From Pseudoxanthomonas sp. Root630 (GTDB lineage: Bacteria > Pseudomonadota > Gammaproteobacteria > Xanthomonadales > Xanthomonadaceae), in the NCBI RefSeq assembly GCF_001427585.1, contig NZ_LMGY01000001.1:249270-313269 (forward strand): 64,000 bases of DNA. Reading direction: 5' to 3'. A model generated the notes under the pieces. It saw only the letters and a list, made by a program, of their open reading frames with translations. It was not told the DNA's origin and made no database searches. The position numbers were made by a program, and so were the translations under genes. Shown here one piece after another: positions 26,167-35,872 of this stretch. Within the stretch, counting starts at the first letter, position 1. Every line of letters begins with the position of its first letter.

Positions 26167-26720
26167 AGGTCATCGAAACCTCGCTGCCGGGTTGCGTCGT
26201 CGTCGAGCCCGCGGTGTTCGGCGATGAGCGCGGTTTCTTCTTCGAGACCTGGAACGCGGATCGCTACGGCCAGCAGGGTCTGCCGACGGCGTTCGTCCAG
26301 AGCAACGTGTCGTCTTCGGCGCGCGGCGTGCTGCGCGGCCTGCACTACCAGTGGCCGAATCCGCAGGGCAAGCTGGTCAGCGTGCTGGAAGGCGAAGTCT
26401 ATGACGTGGCGGTCGACATCCGCCGGGGTTCGCCAAGCTTCGGGCAATGGGCAGCCGTCGTGCTGAGTGCGGAGAACAAGCGGCAGTTCTGGATTCCGGA
26501 AGGTTTCGCGCATGGGTTCGCCGTGCTCTCGGAGCGTGCAGTGTTCAGTTATCTGTGCACGGCGACGTACGACAGGGTGGCGGATGCTGGTGTGCGGTGG
26601 GACGATCCCGCCATCGGCATCGACTGGCCGGTGACCGACCCGCAGTTGTCCGCCAAGGACGCCATCGCGCCGCTGCTGTCCGACGTCGCGCCTGAGAGGC
26701 TCCCGGCCTATACGCCATGA
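26163..26720 (+). CDS. rfbC: dTDP-4-dehydrorhamnose 3,5-epimerase
   Basis: A 185-residue RmlC. H61 in RGLHYQ is the catalytic His, and [18 protein letters not shown] gives the jelly-roll core. It inverts C3 and C5 of the dTDP-4-keto-6-deoxy sugar in the cytoplasm. The start overlaps rfbA and the end overlaps rfbD, each by ATGA. Confidence 0.96.
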   Translation: MKVIETSLPGCVVVEPAVFGDERGFFFETWNADRYGQQGLPTAFVQSNVSSSARGVLRGLHYQWPNPQGKLVSVLEGEVYDVAVDIRRGSPSFGQWAAVVLSAENKRQFWIPEGFAHGFAVLSERAVFSYLCTATYDRVADAGVRWDDPAIGIDWPVTDPQLSAKDAIAPLLSDVAPERLPAYTP

Positions 26721-27604
26721 CCATCCTGCTGTTCGGGGCCAATGGCCAGGTCGGCCATGAATTGAGGCGCAGCCTGGGATCGTTGGGTGAGATCGTCGCC
26801 ACGACGCGGTCCGGCGCGTTGCCCGGCGGCGGGTCTTGCGAGGTGGCGGATTTCGACCACCCTGCGACCCTGCCGGAGCTCGTCGAGCGCATCGCCCCCT
26901 CCGTCGTCGTCAATGCCGCCGCCTACACGGCGGTGGACAAGGCAGAAGACGATGCCGAAGCGGCATTCCGCGCGAACGCCGAAGCGCCCGGCATGCTTGC
27001 ACGGACCTGCGCTGCGCATGGCATTCCCTTCGTGCATTACTCCACGGACTACGTCTTCGATGGGCAGGGCGCGCAGCCCTACCGCGAAGAGGATCCCACC
27101 GCGCCGCTTGGTGTCTATGGCACCAGCAAGCTGGCCGGCGAGGACGCGATCCGCGCTGCCGGTGGTCGCCACCTGATCCTGCGTACCGCATGGGTCTATG
27201 GTCTGCATGGCCACAATTTCTTGAAGACGATGCTGCGGCTCGGCGCCGACCGCGACGAACTGCGCGTCGTAGCCGACCAGGTGGGTACGCCCACGCCGGC
27301 AGCGCTGATCGCGGACGTGACGGCAGCGTTGCTGCGCATGCAGGACGACCCTTCCGGCACGTTCCATCTGACGCCCAGGGGCGAAACCAGCTGGCACGGC
27401 TTCGCGGAAGCGATTTTCGAAGCGGCTGTCGAGCGAGGCCTGATCGCGAAGGCGCCCCGGGTACTTCCCATCGGTACCGCAGACTATCCCACGCGTGCAC
27501 GTCGGCCCGGCTATTCCCGCCTCGACGTGGGCAAGGTCGAGCGGGTGCTCGGGCATCCGCTGCCGGAATGGCGCGCCGGCCTGCAACAGGTGCTTGGCGG
27601 CTGA
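26717..27604 (+). CDS. rfbD: dTDP-4-dehydrorhamnose reductase
   Basis: A 295-residue SDR-type reductase. GANGQVG at 7-13 binds the cofactor, and Y134/K138 in YGTSK form the active site. STDYVFDG is also typical. It performs the last step to dTDP-L-rhamnose. It ends the rfbBACD operon; the next gene begins 102 bases later and is unrelated. Confidence 0.96.
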   Translation: MTILLFGANGQVGHELRRSLGSLGEIVATTRSGALPGGGSCEVADFDHPATLPELVERIAPSVVVNAAAYTAVDKAEDDAEAAFRANAEAPGMLARTCAAHGIPFVHYSTDYVFDGQGAQPYREEDPTAPLGVYGTSKLAGEDAIRAAGGRHLILRTAWVYGLHGHNFLKTMLRLGADRDELRVVADQVGTPTPAALIADVTAALLRMQDDPSGTFHLTPRGETSWHGFAEAIFEAAVERGLIAKAPRVLPIGTADYPTRARRPGYSRLDVGKVERVLGHPLPEWRAGLQQVLGG

Positions 27605-27706
27605 ATCCGCTGGCGCGCGGTGCCTTCATCTTGCGTCCGGCATGTGCATTGAATGCATGAGGACGCTGTGGAAGGATGGCGGCACTACAACGCCTGGGGA
27701 GGCGAC

Positions 27707-29692
27707 ATGGGGAACTGGAATCGTCCGGCCACAACGGTCGTGCTGACGGGCATCTGCATCGCGCTGGCGTCGGTGAGCGCGGCGGTCCAAGCAGGCGCGC
27801 CGATTGATGTGGGTGCATTCATCCGCAAGGATGCGTTCACCGACATCAAGTTGTCGCCCGACGGGAAGTACCTGGCTGCGACGGTGCAGCAGGAGGACAG
27901 GACCGCGCTCGTGGTGCTGGACAGGCAGGAAATCCGCATCACCGGCTCGATGTCGCTGGGGCGGCACAACCATGTCGCGGATTTCTGGTGGGTCAACGCC
28001 GAGCGCGTGCTGTTTTCCGTGGCGCAGAAATTTGGTGCACTGGACTCGCCGCAAATGACGGGCGAGTTGTTCGCGATGAGCGCGGACGGCACCAACAAGG
28101 AGAACCTGTTGGGGTACCGGGTCGAGGGTGCAGGGCCGGGTACGCGTATCCAGCAGAAGAAGGTGGAGGCTGTCGCGGGTTATCTGGTGGATACGTTGCC
28201 GGAAGACGACCGCAACGTCATCGTGATGGTGCGGCCATTCGGGGACCTGACCTACACGCGCGCCGAAAAGATGGACGTCTACACGGGGCGCCGCGTCCTG
28301 TTGGCCCGGTCGCCGGTACCCGAGGCCGAGTTCGTCAGCGACGGTGCGGGCACGGTGCGGTTCGCCTACGGCATCACCTCGGAGAACGTCAATCGGCTCT
28401 ATTACCGTGCGGGCGAGCACCAGGAATGGGATCTGATCAACGATGAACGCATGTCGCAGCGCATCGAGGTGCCGGTCGGTTTCAGTGCCGACCAGAAGAC
28501 CGCCTATCTGAGGGTCGAGCAAGCGCAAGGATCAGATGCCATGGTGGCGCTGGATGTCGCCAGCGGCAAGCGGACCGAGGTGCTGCGCAATCCCAATGTG
28601 GATCCTGCCGATATCCTGCGTTCGCACGACGGCAAGGGCGTCCCGATGGGCGCGGTGTTCTTTGATGGGAAGCCGACGTTCTCCCTGCTCGACAAAGAGC
28701 AGGCCGACGGCCGGCTGCTCCGCAGTTTGCAGCAAGCCTTTCCAGGCGAGTTCGTCGAGATCACCTCGATGACGCGCGACGGGACTCTGGCCTTGGTCGA
28801 GGTCTCTTCAGACGTGAATCCCGGCGATTTCTATGTGTTCGATGTGCCGGCGAAGAAAATGAACTACCTGCTCAGCCGTCGCGAGTGGGTGGACCCCGAG
28901 CAACTCGCGCCCATGGCGCCGGTCCAGCTCAAGGCGCGGGACGGGCTGGTGTTGCATGGCTACCTGACCGTGCCCAAGGGCAGCTCAGGCAAGGGCCTTC
29001 CCTTGATCATCCATCCGCATGGTGGCCCTTACGGCGTTCGCGACGTATGGGGCTTCAACAGCGAAGTCCAACTGCTGGCGTCCGCGGGGTACGCGGTGCT
29101 GCAGGTCAACTACCGGGGCTCGGGCGGATATGGTCGCAACTTCCAGCAGGTGGGTGCGCGCCAATGGGGCGGCACGATGCAGGACGACCTGACGGACGCC
29201 ACCCGCTGGGCGATCAAGGAAGGCATCGCCGACCCGGGCAAGATCTGCATCTACGGCGCAAGCTACGGTGCGTATGCGGCACTGATGGGCGCCGCGAAGG
29301 AGGCCGGCCTCTATCGTTGCGCTGCCGGCAACGTGGGTGTCTATGACCTGCCGATGATGCAGCAACAGGATGCCAGCGACAGCCGCAACCTCGGGCTCTG
29401 GTCGCGGGACTGGGTAGGCGAGCCATCGACGCTCGCGGCTGTTTCCCCCGTCAACATGTCGAACAGGATCAAGGTGCCCGTGTTCCTCGCCGCCGGCGGG
29501 GAAGACGAAGTGGCGCCTGTCGAACACACCGAGATCATGGAGCGCAAGCTCAAGGCGGCCGGCGTGCCGGTGGAAGCGGTCTATTACCGCACCGAGGGCC
29601 ACGGCTACTACAAGGAAGAGAACCAGCGCGACTACTACACCAAACTGCTGGCGTTCTTCAGCCGCCACCTGGGCGGTGCGACAGCGAAGTGA
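27707..29692 (+). CDS. S9 family prolyl oligopeptidase-like peptidase
   Basis: A 661-residue exported serine peptidase. A signal peptide covers residues 1-32. An N-terminal beta-propeller (IKLSPDGKYLAA, ADGTNKENLL) gates a C-terminal alpha/beta-hydrolase domain with S519 (GASYGAY), D600 (GGEDEV) and H632 (EGHGYY). It cleaves short peptides, probably in the periplasm. The ATG at 27707 with GGGGAGGCGAC before it is preferred to an in-frame ATG at 27653. It is convergent with the POT symporter, which fits a peptide-use region. Confidence 0.9.
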   Translation: MGNWNRPATTVVLTGICIALASVSAAVQAGAPIDVGAFIRKDAFTDIKLSPDGKYLAATVQQEDRTALVVLDRQEIRITGSMSLGRHNHVADFWWVNAERVLFSVAQKFGALDSPQMTGELFAMSADGTNKENLLGYRVEGAGPGTRIQQKKVEAVAGYLVDTLPEDDRNVIVMVRPFGDLTYTRAEKMDVYTGRRVLLARSPVPEAEFVSDGAGTVRFAYGITSENVNRLYYRAGEHQEWDLINDERMSQRIEVPVGFSADQKTAYLRVEQAQGSDAMVALDVASGKRTEVLRNPNVDPADILRSHDGKGVPMGAVFFDGKPTFSLLDKEQADGRLLRSLQQAFPGEFVEITSMTRDGTLALVEVSSDVNPGDFYVFDVPAKKMNYLLSRREWVDPEQLAPMAPVQLKARDGLVLHGYLTVPKGSSGKGLPLIIHPHGGPYGVRDVWGFNSEVQLLASAGYAVLQVNYRGSGGYGRNFQQVGARQWGGTMQDDLTDATRWAIKEGIADPGKICIYGASYGAYAALMGAAKEAGLYRCAAGNVGVYDLPMMQQQDASDSRNLGLWSRDWVGEPSTLAAVSPVNMSNRIKVPVFLAAGGEDEVAPVEHTEIMERKLKAAGVPVEAVYYRTEGHGYYKEENQRDYYTKLLAFFSRHLGGATAK

Positions 29693-29702
29693 AGCCCCTG
29701 CT

Positions 29703-29729
29703 GGACGGGCGGTCATCCGCCGCCCGTCC
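29703..29729. terminator. hairpin between convergent S9 and POT genes
   Basis: A perfect 10-base stem (29703-29712 with 29720-29729, GGACGGGCGG / CCGCCCGTCC) with a 7-base loop lies in the 51-base gap between two convergent genes. No U-run follows on either strand. Confidence 0.5.
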
Positions 29730-29743
29730 ATGCCCAAGGCGGA

Positions 29744-31555
29744 TCAGTCCGTCGTACGCATCGCCCGCCGCAGCCACGGCGAGGCCAGCAAGGCGATCAC
29801 GGCGCACCCCAGGCCGATCCACATCATCAGCCAGAACAGGTCGGCGAAGGCGGTGGCGGCGCGCGCGATATCGAGTGCGCCATCGTCCGGAACATCCATC
29901 GCTGCAAGTTTGCCGAACTGTGCGGCAAGCGTTTCCGAGAATGCAGTGGCCAGCAGCCACATGCCCATCATCGAGCTCACCACCCGCGGCACCGACAGTT
30001 CGGTGACGGCGGCCAGGCTGACCGGAGCGAGGCACATCTCGCCGATCTCGAGCAACAGGTAGGCCAGCACCAGCCACCACACGCTCGCGACCACGCCCGT
30101 GTCGCCTACCTGTTGCGCGGCCAAGGCCAACGGGATGAAGGACAGGCCGCCGAACAGCAGACCCAGCGCGCCCTTCAACGGCTTGGAGGGGTCGAGGCCG
30201 CGGCGTCCCAACGTGGCCCATAGCCAGGCGAACACCGGCGCCAGCACCACCAGGAACATGGCACCCAGGTAGGTCAGGGAGCCGGCCGTCTGCGGCAGCA
30301 CCAGCGAATCACGCAACACCAGCACCACCATCAGTGCGGCCGTGCCGAGGAACAGTGCGCGCGGAGGCCCGGGGCGCGTGCTCTGCTCCGACCAGCGCGA
30401 CGCGATCACGAACGACAGCGGCATCGCCACCAGCGCCCAGGTGGACCACGGCGCGCTGCCGAGGAAGAGCGCGATGTTCGCGGCAAAACTGTCCGACCAG
30501 ACCACCGCCGATGCCGGCTGTACCAGCGACGGGAACAGGTCTTTCGTCAGCATCCGGTCGGTGAACATCACCCACGAGCCATAGGTCTGCTCGTACAGGG
30601 TGAAGAACACGAGGCACATGAAGATCAGCGCCATCAGCGCCAGCATCTGGCGACGCTGCACCGGCGTGCATTGCGTGGTGATGAACCAGAGGAACCACGC
30701 CAGCACCGTGGCCAGTACCAGCAGCATCAGCGCGAGCGCCAGCGAGAATTCGCCGCCCAGCGCGAAGGCGCCGTTGGCCGCCGCCCACATCAGCCAGGCC
30801 ACGGGCAGCACGCCCAGCGCGGCGCCGAGGTAGATCAGCCATTCCCGCGGGACACCCAACACCACTGCGCGCAACGACGCAGGCGAAGGAGGTTCGGCAT
30901 GTCCGTGCAGGTAGCGCTGGCCCCAGAGGAACATCGCCAGGCCCAGCAGCATGCCGATGCCGGCCGCACCGAAACCGTACTTCCAACCCAGCGTCTCGCC
31001 GAGATACCCGCACACCAGCGAGGCGAGCAGGGCGCCGAGGTTGATGCCGGCGTAGAACAGGCTGAAGCCGCCATCGCGGCGCGGATCGCCCGCCGGATAC
31101 AGCCGACCGACGATGCCGGTGATGTTGGGCTTCAGGAAGCCGACGCCCATGACGATCAGGGCCAACGACACATACATCGTGCGCAGTGCGCCTTCGTCGC
31201 GGGTGACCACGCCAGCGTCCATCGTCGCCGCCGCGCCTTCCAGCGCCATGCCCGCATGGCCGGCCACCAGCAGCAATCCGCCGAAGACCACCGCCTTGCG
31301 CATGCCCAGCCAGCGGTCGGCCAGCACGCCGCCGATCACCGGCACGCAGTAGACCAGTCCGCCGTAGGCCCCGATCAGGTCGTAGCCCGCGCCGTCGGCG
31401 AACAGGTGGTACTTGGTCAGGTACAGCAGCAGCAGCGCCTTCATCCCGTAGAAGGAGAAGCGCTCCCACATCTCGGTGAAGAAACAGACGTAGACCCCCT
31501 TGGGGTGGCCCAGGAAGTCGTCGCGGCCGGTGGCCGCGGGGGCGAGGGGGGTCAA
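29744..31555 (-). CDS. POT family proton-coupled oligopeptide symporter
   Basis: A membrane transporter of about 603 residues with roughly 14 hydrophobic segments. The POT signature includes EMWERFSFYGMKALLLLYL, GGVLADRWLG, GVGFLKPNI and FSLFYAGINLGALL. It takes up di- and tripeptides with protons. The N-terminus has no ATG; the TTG at 31555, with GGAG 8 bases before it, is the best start. Earlier codons would run into the promoter region of the divergent OPT gene. POT and OPT genes start about 112 bases apart and could be co-regulated. Confidence 0.88.
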   Translation of the reverse strand: MTPLAPAATGRDDFLGHPKGVYVCFFTEMWERFSFYGMKALLLLYLTKYHLFADGAGYDLIGAYGGLVYCVPVIGGVLADRWLGMRKAVVFGGLLLVAGHAGMALEGAAATMDAGVVTRDEGALRTMYVSLALIVMGVGFLKPNITGIVGRLYPAGDPRRDGGFSLFYAGINLGALLASLVCGYLGETLGWKYGFGAAGIGMLLGLAMFLWGQRYLHGHAEPPSPASLRAVVLGVPREWLIYLGAALGVLPVAWLMWAAANGAFALGGEFSLALALMLLVLATVLAWFLWFITTQCTPVQRRQMLALMALIFMCLVFFTLYEQTYGSWVMFTDRMLTKDLFPSLVQPASAVVWSDSFAANIALFLGSAPWSTWALVAMPLSFVIASRWSEQSTRPGPPRALFLGTAALMVVLVLRDSLVLPQTAGSLTYLGAMFLVVLAPVFAWLWATLGRRGLDPSKPLKGALGLLFGGLSFIPLALAAQQVGDTGVVASVWWLVLAYLLLEIGEMCLAPVSLAAVTELSVPRVVSSMMGMWLLATAFSETLAAQFGKLAAMDVPDDGALDIARAATAFADLFWLMMWIGLGCAVIALLASPWLRRAMRTTD

Positions 31556-31667
31556 GGGCCGCTCCGGCGGGGATTCCGGGGCGAGTATAGCGACGGCGCG
31601 CGTCCCGGCTGGACTTGCCGGGCAGCGGACGCTAGCGTGTCGGCTTTCCGCAATTCGGGAACATGCA

Positions 31668-33650
31668 ATGAGCTCGGGGACCCCGCAACTTACCTTCCGC
31701 GCCGTCGTGCTGGCCATCGTGCTGGCCGTCGTGCTGTCGGCCGCCAACGCCTACCTGGGCCTGTTCGCCGGCCTGACCGTGGCCACCGCCATCCCGGCGG
31801 CCGTCGTTTCGATGGGCGTGCTGCGCCTGCTGGGCGGCGGCACGATCCTGGAGAACAACATCGTGCAGACCGGCGCCTCCGCCGGTTCGTCGATCGCGGC
31901 CGGCGTGATCTTCACGATCCCCGCGCTGATCATCCTGGGCTACTGGCAGGACTTCCAGTATTCCTGGGTGCTGGCGATCGCCGGCCTCGGCGGCCTGCTG
32001 GGCGTGTTGTTCTCGGTGCCGCTGCGCCGCTCGATGATCGTCGAGGAGCCGCTGCCGTTCCCCGAAGGCAAGGCCGCGGCCGAAGTGCTCAAGGCCGGTG
32101 AGAATCCGGGCCCGGGCCTGAAGATCCTGGCGTTCTCCGCCGCCATCGGCGCCGTGCTCAAGGTGGCCGCGCACAGCGGCATGCGCCTGATCCCGGACAC
32201 CGCCGCGGGCGCGGGCTTCTTCGGCAAGTATCTCGGTTACATGGGCACCAACCTGTCGCCTGCATTGCTGGGCGTGGGCTACATCGTGGGCCTGAACATC
32301 GGCATCGTGGTGCTGTCGGGCAGCATCCTGTCCTGGCATATCGCCATCCCGCTGTACCACATGTTCTTCATGGGTACCGATCCTGCGCTGGCGCAGAGCC
32401 TGGTCGGTGCCGGTCCCGAAGATATCGCCGGCGCGATCTGGTCGAAGCAGATTCGCTACCTGGGCGTGGGCGCGATGCTCGTTGGTGGCATCTGGACGTT
32501 GTTCTCGCTCCGCAAGTCGCTGCTGTCGGGCGTGAAAAGCGGCATTGCTGCCGCGCGCGCTGGTTCTGGCGCCGCGGTAGCCGAGACCGATCGCGATTTG
32601 CCGATGAAGTGGATGCTGGTGGCGCTTGTCATCTTCGTGCTTCCGCTGCTGCTGCTTTATCAGGCCATCGTCGGCGTGTGGCATGTCAGCATCCCGATGG
32701 CGATCATCATGATCGTGGCCGGCTTCCTGTTTGTCTCGGTGTCGGCCTACCTGGCCGGCCTGGTGGGCTCGTCGAACAACCCAGTGTCGGGCATCACCAT
32801 CGCCACCATCCTGTTCGCCTCGCTCGTGCTGCTGTTGCTGCTGGGTGAAAGTGGACGCATGGCAGTCGGCGCCGGTGGCGCACCGCTGGGTGCGGTCGCC
32901 GCGATCATGATCGGCGCGGTGGTGTGCTGCGCGGCGGCCGTGGGCGGTGACAACCTGCAGGATCTCAAGGCCGGTTACATCGTCGGCGCGACCCCGTGGA
33001 AGCAGCAACTGATGCTGGGCATCGGCGCGTTCTCCTGCGCGCTGATCATGGCGCCGGTGTTGAACATCCTGTCCGAGGCCTACGGCATCGGTGCGCCGAC
33101 GGCCGAGCATCCGAATCCGCTGTCGGCGCCGCAGGCCACGCTGATGGCCTCGGTCGCAAAGGGCCTGTTCGGCGGCGAATTGCCTTGGAACATCATCATC
33201 ATCGGCGGCGTGATCGGCGCGATCATCATCGCCGTCGACGAGACGCTGAAAGCCAAGGGCAGCAGCTTCCGCGTGCCGGTACTGGCTGCCGCGATCGGCA
33301 TCTACCTGCCGCTGGAGCTGATGGTGCCGATCTTCCTCGGCGGCCTGCTCGCCTACCTGGTCGAGAAGCGCCATGGCATGGTCGGCACGAAGGACGAGGA
33401 AGCGCGCGACCGCATCCACCGTCCCGGCACCCTGTTCGCTGCGGGCCTGATCACTGGTGAAGCGCTGATGGGCATCGCGGTCGGCATCGCCATCTACGTG
33501 TCCAAGGATCGCGACGTGCTGGTGCTGCCGGAAGCCTTCCAGCAGGGCGAGATCGTCGGCCTGGTGATCCTGGCGATCGTGGGCTGGCTGCTCTATCGCG
33601 CGGGCGCCAAGGCGAAGGCGCTGGGCGACGCCGAACCCGGCCCCCGTTAA
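31668..33650 (+). CDS. OPT family oligopeptide transporter
   Basis: A 660-residue membrane protein with about 15 hydrophobic segments. The OPT pattern shows in NAYLGLFAGLTVATAIPAAV near residue 25, ENNIVQTGASAGSS near 60, EPLPFPEGKA near 125, and SSNNPVSGITIA near 365. It probably takes up oligopeptides with protons. The ATG at 31668 follows GGGAACATGCA. It is divergent from the POT symporter and followed by a strong hairpin and an S9 peptidase gene. Confidence 0.9.
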   Translation: MSSGTPQLTFRAVVLAIVLAVVLSAANAYLGLFAGLTVATAIPAAVVSMGVLRLLGGGTILENNIVQTGASAGSSIAAGVIFTIPALIILGYWQDFQYSWVLAIAGLGGLLGVLFSVPLRRSMIVEEPLPFPEGKAAAEVLKAGENPGPGLKILAFSAAIGAVLKVAAHSGMRLIPDTAAGAGFFGKYLGYMGTNLSPALLGVGYIVGLNIGIVVLSGSILSWHIAIPLYHMFFMGTDPALAQSLVGAGPEDIAGAIWSKQIRYLGVGAMLVGGIWTLFSLRKSLLSGVKSGIAAARAGSGAAVAETDRDLPMKWMLVALVIFVLPLLLLYQAIVGVWHVSIPMAIIMIVAGFLFVSVSAYLAGLVGSSNNPVSGITIATILFASLVLLLLLGESGRMAVGAGGAPLGAVAAIMIGAVVCCAAAVGGDNLQDLKAGYIVGATPWKQQLMLGIGAFSCALIMAPVLNILSEAYGIGAPTAEHPNPLSAPQATLMASVAKGLFGGELPWNIIIIGGVIGAIIIAVDETLKAKGSSFRVPVLAAAIGIYLPLELMVPIFLGGLLAYLVEKRHGMVGTKDEEARDRIHRPGTLFAAGLITGEALMGIAVGIAIYVSKDRDVLVLPEAFQQGEIVGLVILAIVGWLLYRAGAKAKALGDAEPGPR

Positions 33651-33659
33651 GCCAATACA

Positions 33660-33693
33660 CGGCGCAAGGGCGTGACTTCACGCCTTTGCGCCG
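33660..33693 (+). terminator. hairpin after the OPT gene
   Basis: A 15-base stem with one G-U pair (33660-33674 with 33679-33693) closes the loop ACTT, 9 bases past the OPT stop. No U-run follows. A second small hairpin GGCGC-GCTTA-GCGCC lies at 33695-33709. Confidence 0.55.
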
Positions 33694-33743
33694 CGGCGCG
33701 CTTAGCGCCTAACATCGGGGTTTCCCTGTTGCCGGAGCCCTAG

Positions 33744-35810
33744 ATGAAGCTCAAATCCGCCCTGTTGCCCTTCTGCTTGCTGGCGGCGCTGCCGTCGCTG
33801 GCCGCTGCGCGCGGCCTCGACGTGCGCGACCTGCAGAAGCTGGATCGCGTTTCCTCGCCCGTGTTGTCGCCGGACGGCAGCACCGTGCTGTTCGCCAAGC
33901 GCGTGGTCGATGCCGACGTGACCAAGGGCAGCAGTAGCCTGTGGGTCCGCAACCTGCTGACGCGCGACATGGGCCCGCCCAAGCGCCTCACGCCCGAAGG
34001 CTGGAACGTCAACTCGCCCGCGTTCTCGCCCGATGGCAAGACGGTCTACTTCCTCAGCGGCAAGTCGGGCATCCAGCAGCTCTACGCGTTGCCGCTGGCC
34101 GGCGGCACGCCACGCCAGCTGACGGCGTTCGCGCTGGACGTCGCCAGCTACAAACTGTCGCCGGATGGCACGCGCGTGCTGTTCAGCGCCGACACCTTCG
34201 CCGACTGCAAGGCGGACTTCGCCTGCACGCAGAAGAGGCTCGACGCCACCGCGGCGAAGAAGAGCACCGGCGTGGTCTACGACGGCCTGTTCGTCCGTCA
34301 TTGGGACACCTGGGCCGATGGCCGTCGCAGTCGCCTGTTCGTGGCGGCGTTGCCGGGCGCCAAGGCCAAGGCGGTGAGCACGGCCACCTCGCTGACGGAC
34401 AGCCTCGATGGCGACGCACCGTCCAAGCCGTTCGGCGGCGCCGATGAGTACACCTGGTCGCCGGACGGCGCCTCGGTGGTGGCATCGGTCCGCGTCGCCG
34501 GCAAGGGCGAGGCGTGGTCGACCAACTTCGACCTGTACAAGATCGCCGCCGACGGCAGCAGCGCGCCGGTCAACCTGACCGCCGCCAATCCCGCGTGGGA
34601 CACCGGCCCGGTGTTCAGCGCCGACGGCAACGCGCTGTACTACCGCGCAATGAAGCGCCCGGGTTTCGAGGCCGACCGCTTCGGCCTGATGGCGATGGAC
34701 CTGGCCTCGAAGCAGGTGCGCGAGATCGCGCCGTCGTGGGATCGCTCCGCCGACGGCATCGCACTGTCGAAGGACGGCGCGACGATCTACACCACGGCGC
34801 AGGACGTGGGCCAGCATCCGCTGTTCGCCGTCGACGTCGCCAGCGGCGCGGTGAAGTCGGTCGTGGGCGAAGGCAGCATCTCCGCCTTCGACATCGCCGG
34901 CGACACGCTGGCGCTGACCCGCAATACGCTGAAGAGCGGCGACCAGCTGTTCACGACGACGCTGTCCGGCGCGCCGCTGCGTGCGATCACGCCGAGTGCG
35001 CAAGAAGCCCTCGGCGATGTCAGCTTTGGCGACTTCGAACAGTTCAACTTCAAGGGCTGGAACAACGAGACCGTGCACGGTTACGTGGTCAAGCCGCACG
35101 ACTACGTGGAAGGCAAGAAATACCCGGTGGCGTTCCTGATCCACGGTGGCCCGCAGGGCAGCTTCGGCAACGGTTGGAGCTATCGCTGGAACCCGCAGAC
35201 CTACGCGGGCCAGGGCTACGCGGTGGTGATGATCGATTTCCACGGCTCGACCGGTTACGGCCAGGCCTTCACCGATGCGATCAGCCAGCACTGGGGCGAC
35301 CGCCCGCTGGAAGACCTGCAGAAGGGCTGGGCAGCGGCACAGAAGCAGTACGCCTTCCTCGACGGCAAGAACGCGTGCGCGCTGGGCGCCAGCTACGGCG
35401 GCTACATGATCAACTGGATCGCCGGCAACTGGAACGAGCCGTGGAAGTGCCTGGTCAACCACGACGGCGTGTTCGACATCCGCTCGATGGCCTACGTCAC
35501 CGAGGAGCTGTGGTTCACCGAGTGGGAGAACGGCGGCACCCCGTACGACGTGCCGAAGAACATCGAGAAGTTCAACCCGGTCAACCACATCGCCAAGTGG
35601 CGCGTGCCGATGCTGGTGGTGCAGGGGGAGAAGGACTACCGCGTGCCGGTGGACCAGGGCCTGTCCACGTTCACCGCGCTGCAGCGCAAGGGCATCGAAT
35701 CCAAGCTGCTGTACTTCCCGGACGAGAACCACTGGGTGCTCAAGCCGCAAAACAGCATCCTGTGGCACGACACCGTCAATGCGTGGCTGAAGCAGCACAT
35801 CGGCCGCTGA
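33744..35810 (+). CDS. S9 family peptidase (dipeptidyl peptidase-like)
   Basis: A 688-residue exported serine peptidase with a signal peptide of about 22 residues (ending LAAA). The beta-propeller has repeated LSPDG/FSPDG/WSPDG motifs, residues 40-400. The hydrolase domain shows S550 (GASYGGY), D631 (GEKDYRV) and H663 (DENHWV). It resembles dipeptidyl peptidase 5. Its products would feed the POT and OPT transporters next to it. A terminator follows closely. Confidence 0.92.
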   Translation: MKLKSALLPFCLLAALPSLAAARGLDVRDLQKLDRVSSPVLSPDGSTVLFAKRVVDADVTKGSSSLWVRNLLTRDMGPPKRLTPEGWNVNSPAFSPDGKTVYFLSGKSGIQQLYALPLAGGTPRQLTAFALDVASYKLSPDGTRVLFSADTFADCKADFACTQKRLDATAAKKSTGVVYDGLFVRHWDTWADGRRSRLFVAALPGAKAKAVSTATSLTDSLDGDAPSKPFGGADEYTWSPDGASVVASVRVAGKGEAWSTNFDLYKIAADGSSAPVNLTAANPAWDTGPVFSADGNALYYRAMKRPGFEADRFGLMAMDLASKQVREIAPSWDRSADGIALSKDGATIYTTAQDVGQHPLFAVDVASGAVKSVVGEGSISAFDIAGDTLALTRNTLKSGDQLFTTTLSGAPLRAITPSAQEALGDVSFGDFEQFNFKGWNNETVHGYVVKPHDYVEGKKYPVAFLIHGGPQGSFGNGWSYRWNPQTYAGQGYAVVMIDFHGSTGYGQAFTDAISQHWGDRPLEDLQKGWAAAQKQYAFLDGKNACALGASYGGYMINWIAGNWNEPWKCLVNHDGVFDIRSMAYVTEELWFTEWENGGTPYDVPKNIEKFNPVNHIAKWRVPMLVVQGEKDYRVPVDQGLSTFTALQRKGIESKLLYFPDENHWVLKPQNSILWHDTVNAWLKQHIGR

Positions 35811-35820
35811 CGCTTTCTCG

Positions 35821-35850
35821 AAAGGGCCGGTCATGCCGGCCCTTTTTCTT
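35821..35850 (+). terminator. Rho-independent terminator after the S9 gene
   Basis: A 10-base stem AAAGGGCCGG / CCGGCCCTTT (35821-35830 with 35836-35845) is followed by TTCTT. Confidence 0.92.
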
Positions 35851-35872
35851 TGACTGAAGGAGAACCCCGCCG

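Noticed and set aside
24213-27604. Full O-antigen cluster
   Set aside because: Only the four dTDP-rhamnose genes are present. No glycosyltransferase, wzx or wzy gene lies in the window.
27653-27707. ATG at 27653 as start of the S9 peptidase gene
   Set aside because: It would place 18 polar residues before the signal peptide and has no ribosome binding site; the ATG at 27707 has both a signal peptide and GGGGAGG.
33702-35834. Long minus-strand open frame opposite the S9 peptidase gene, and similar frames at 1340-3235, 54553-56550, 37360-39648 and 41387-44161
   Set aside because: They are shadows of real genes in GC-rich DNA. Their proteins are rich in Arg, His and Ala without domains, and the opposite strand has full catalytic motifs.
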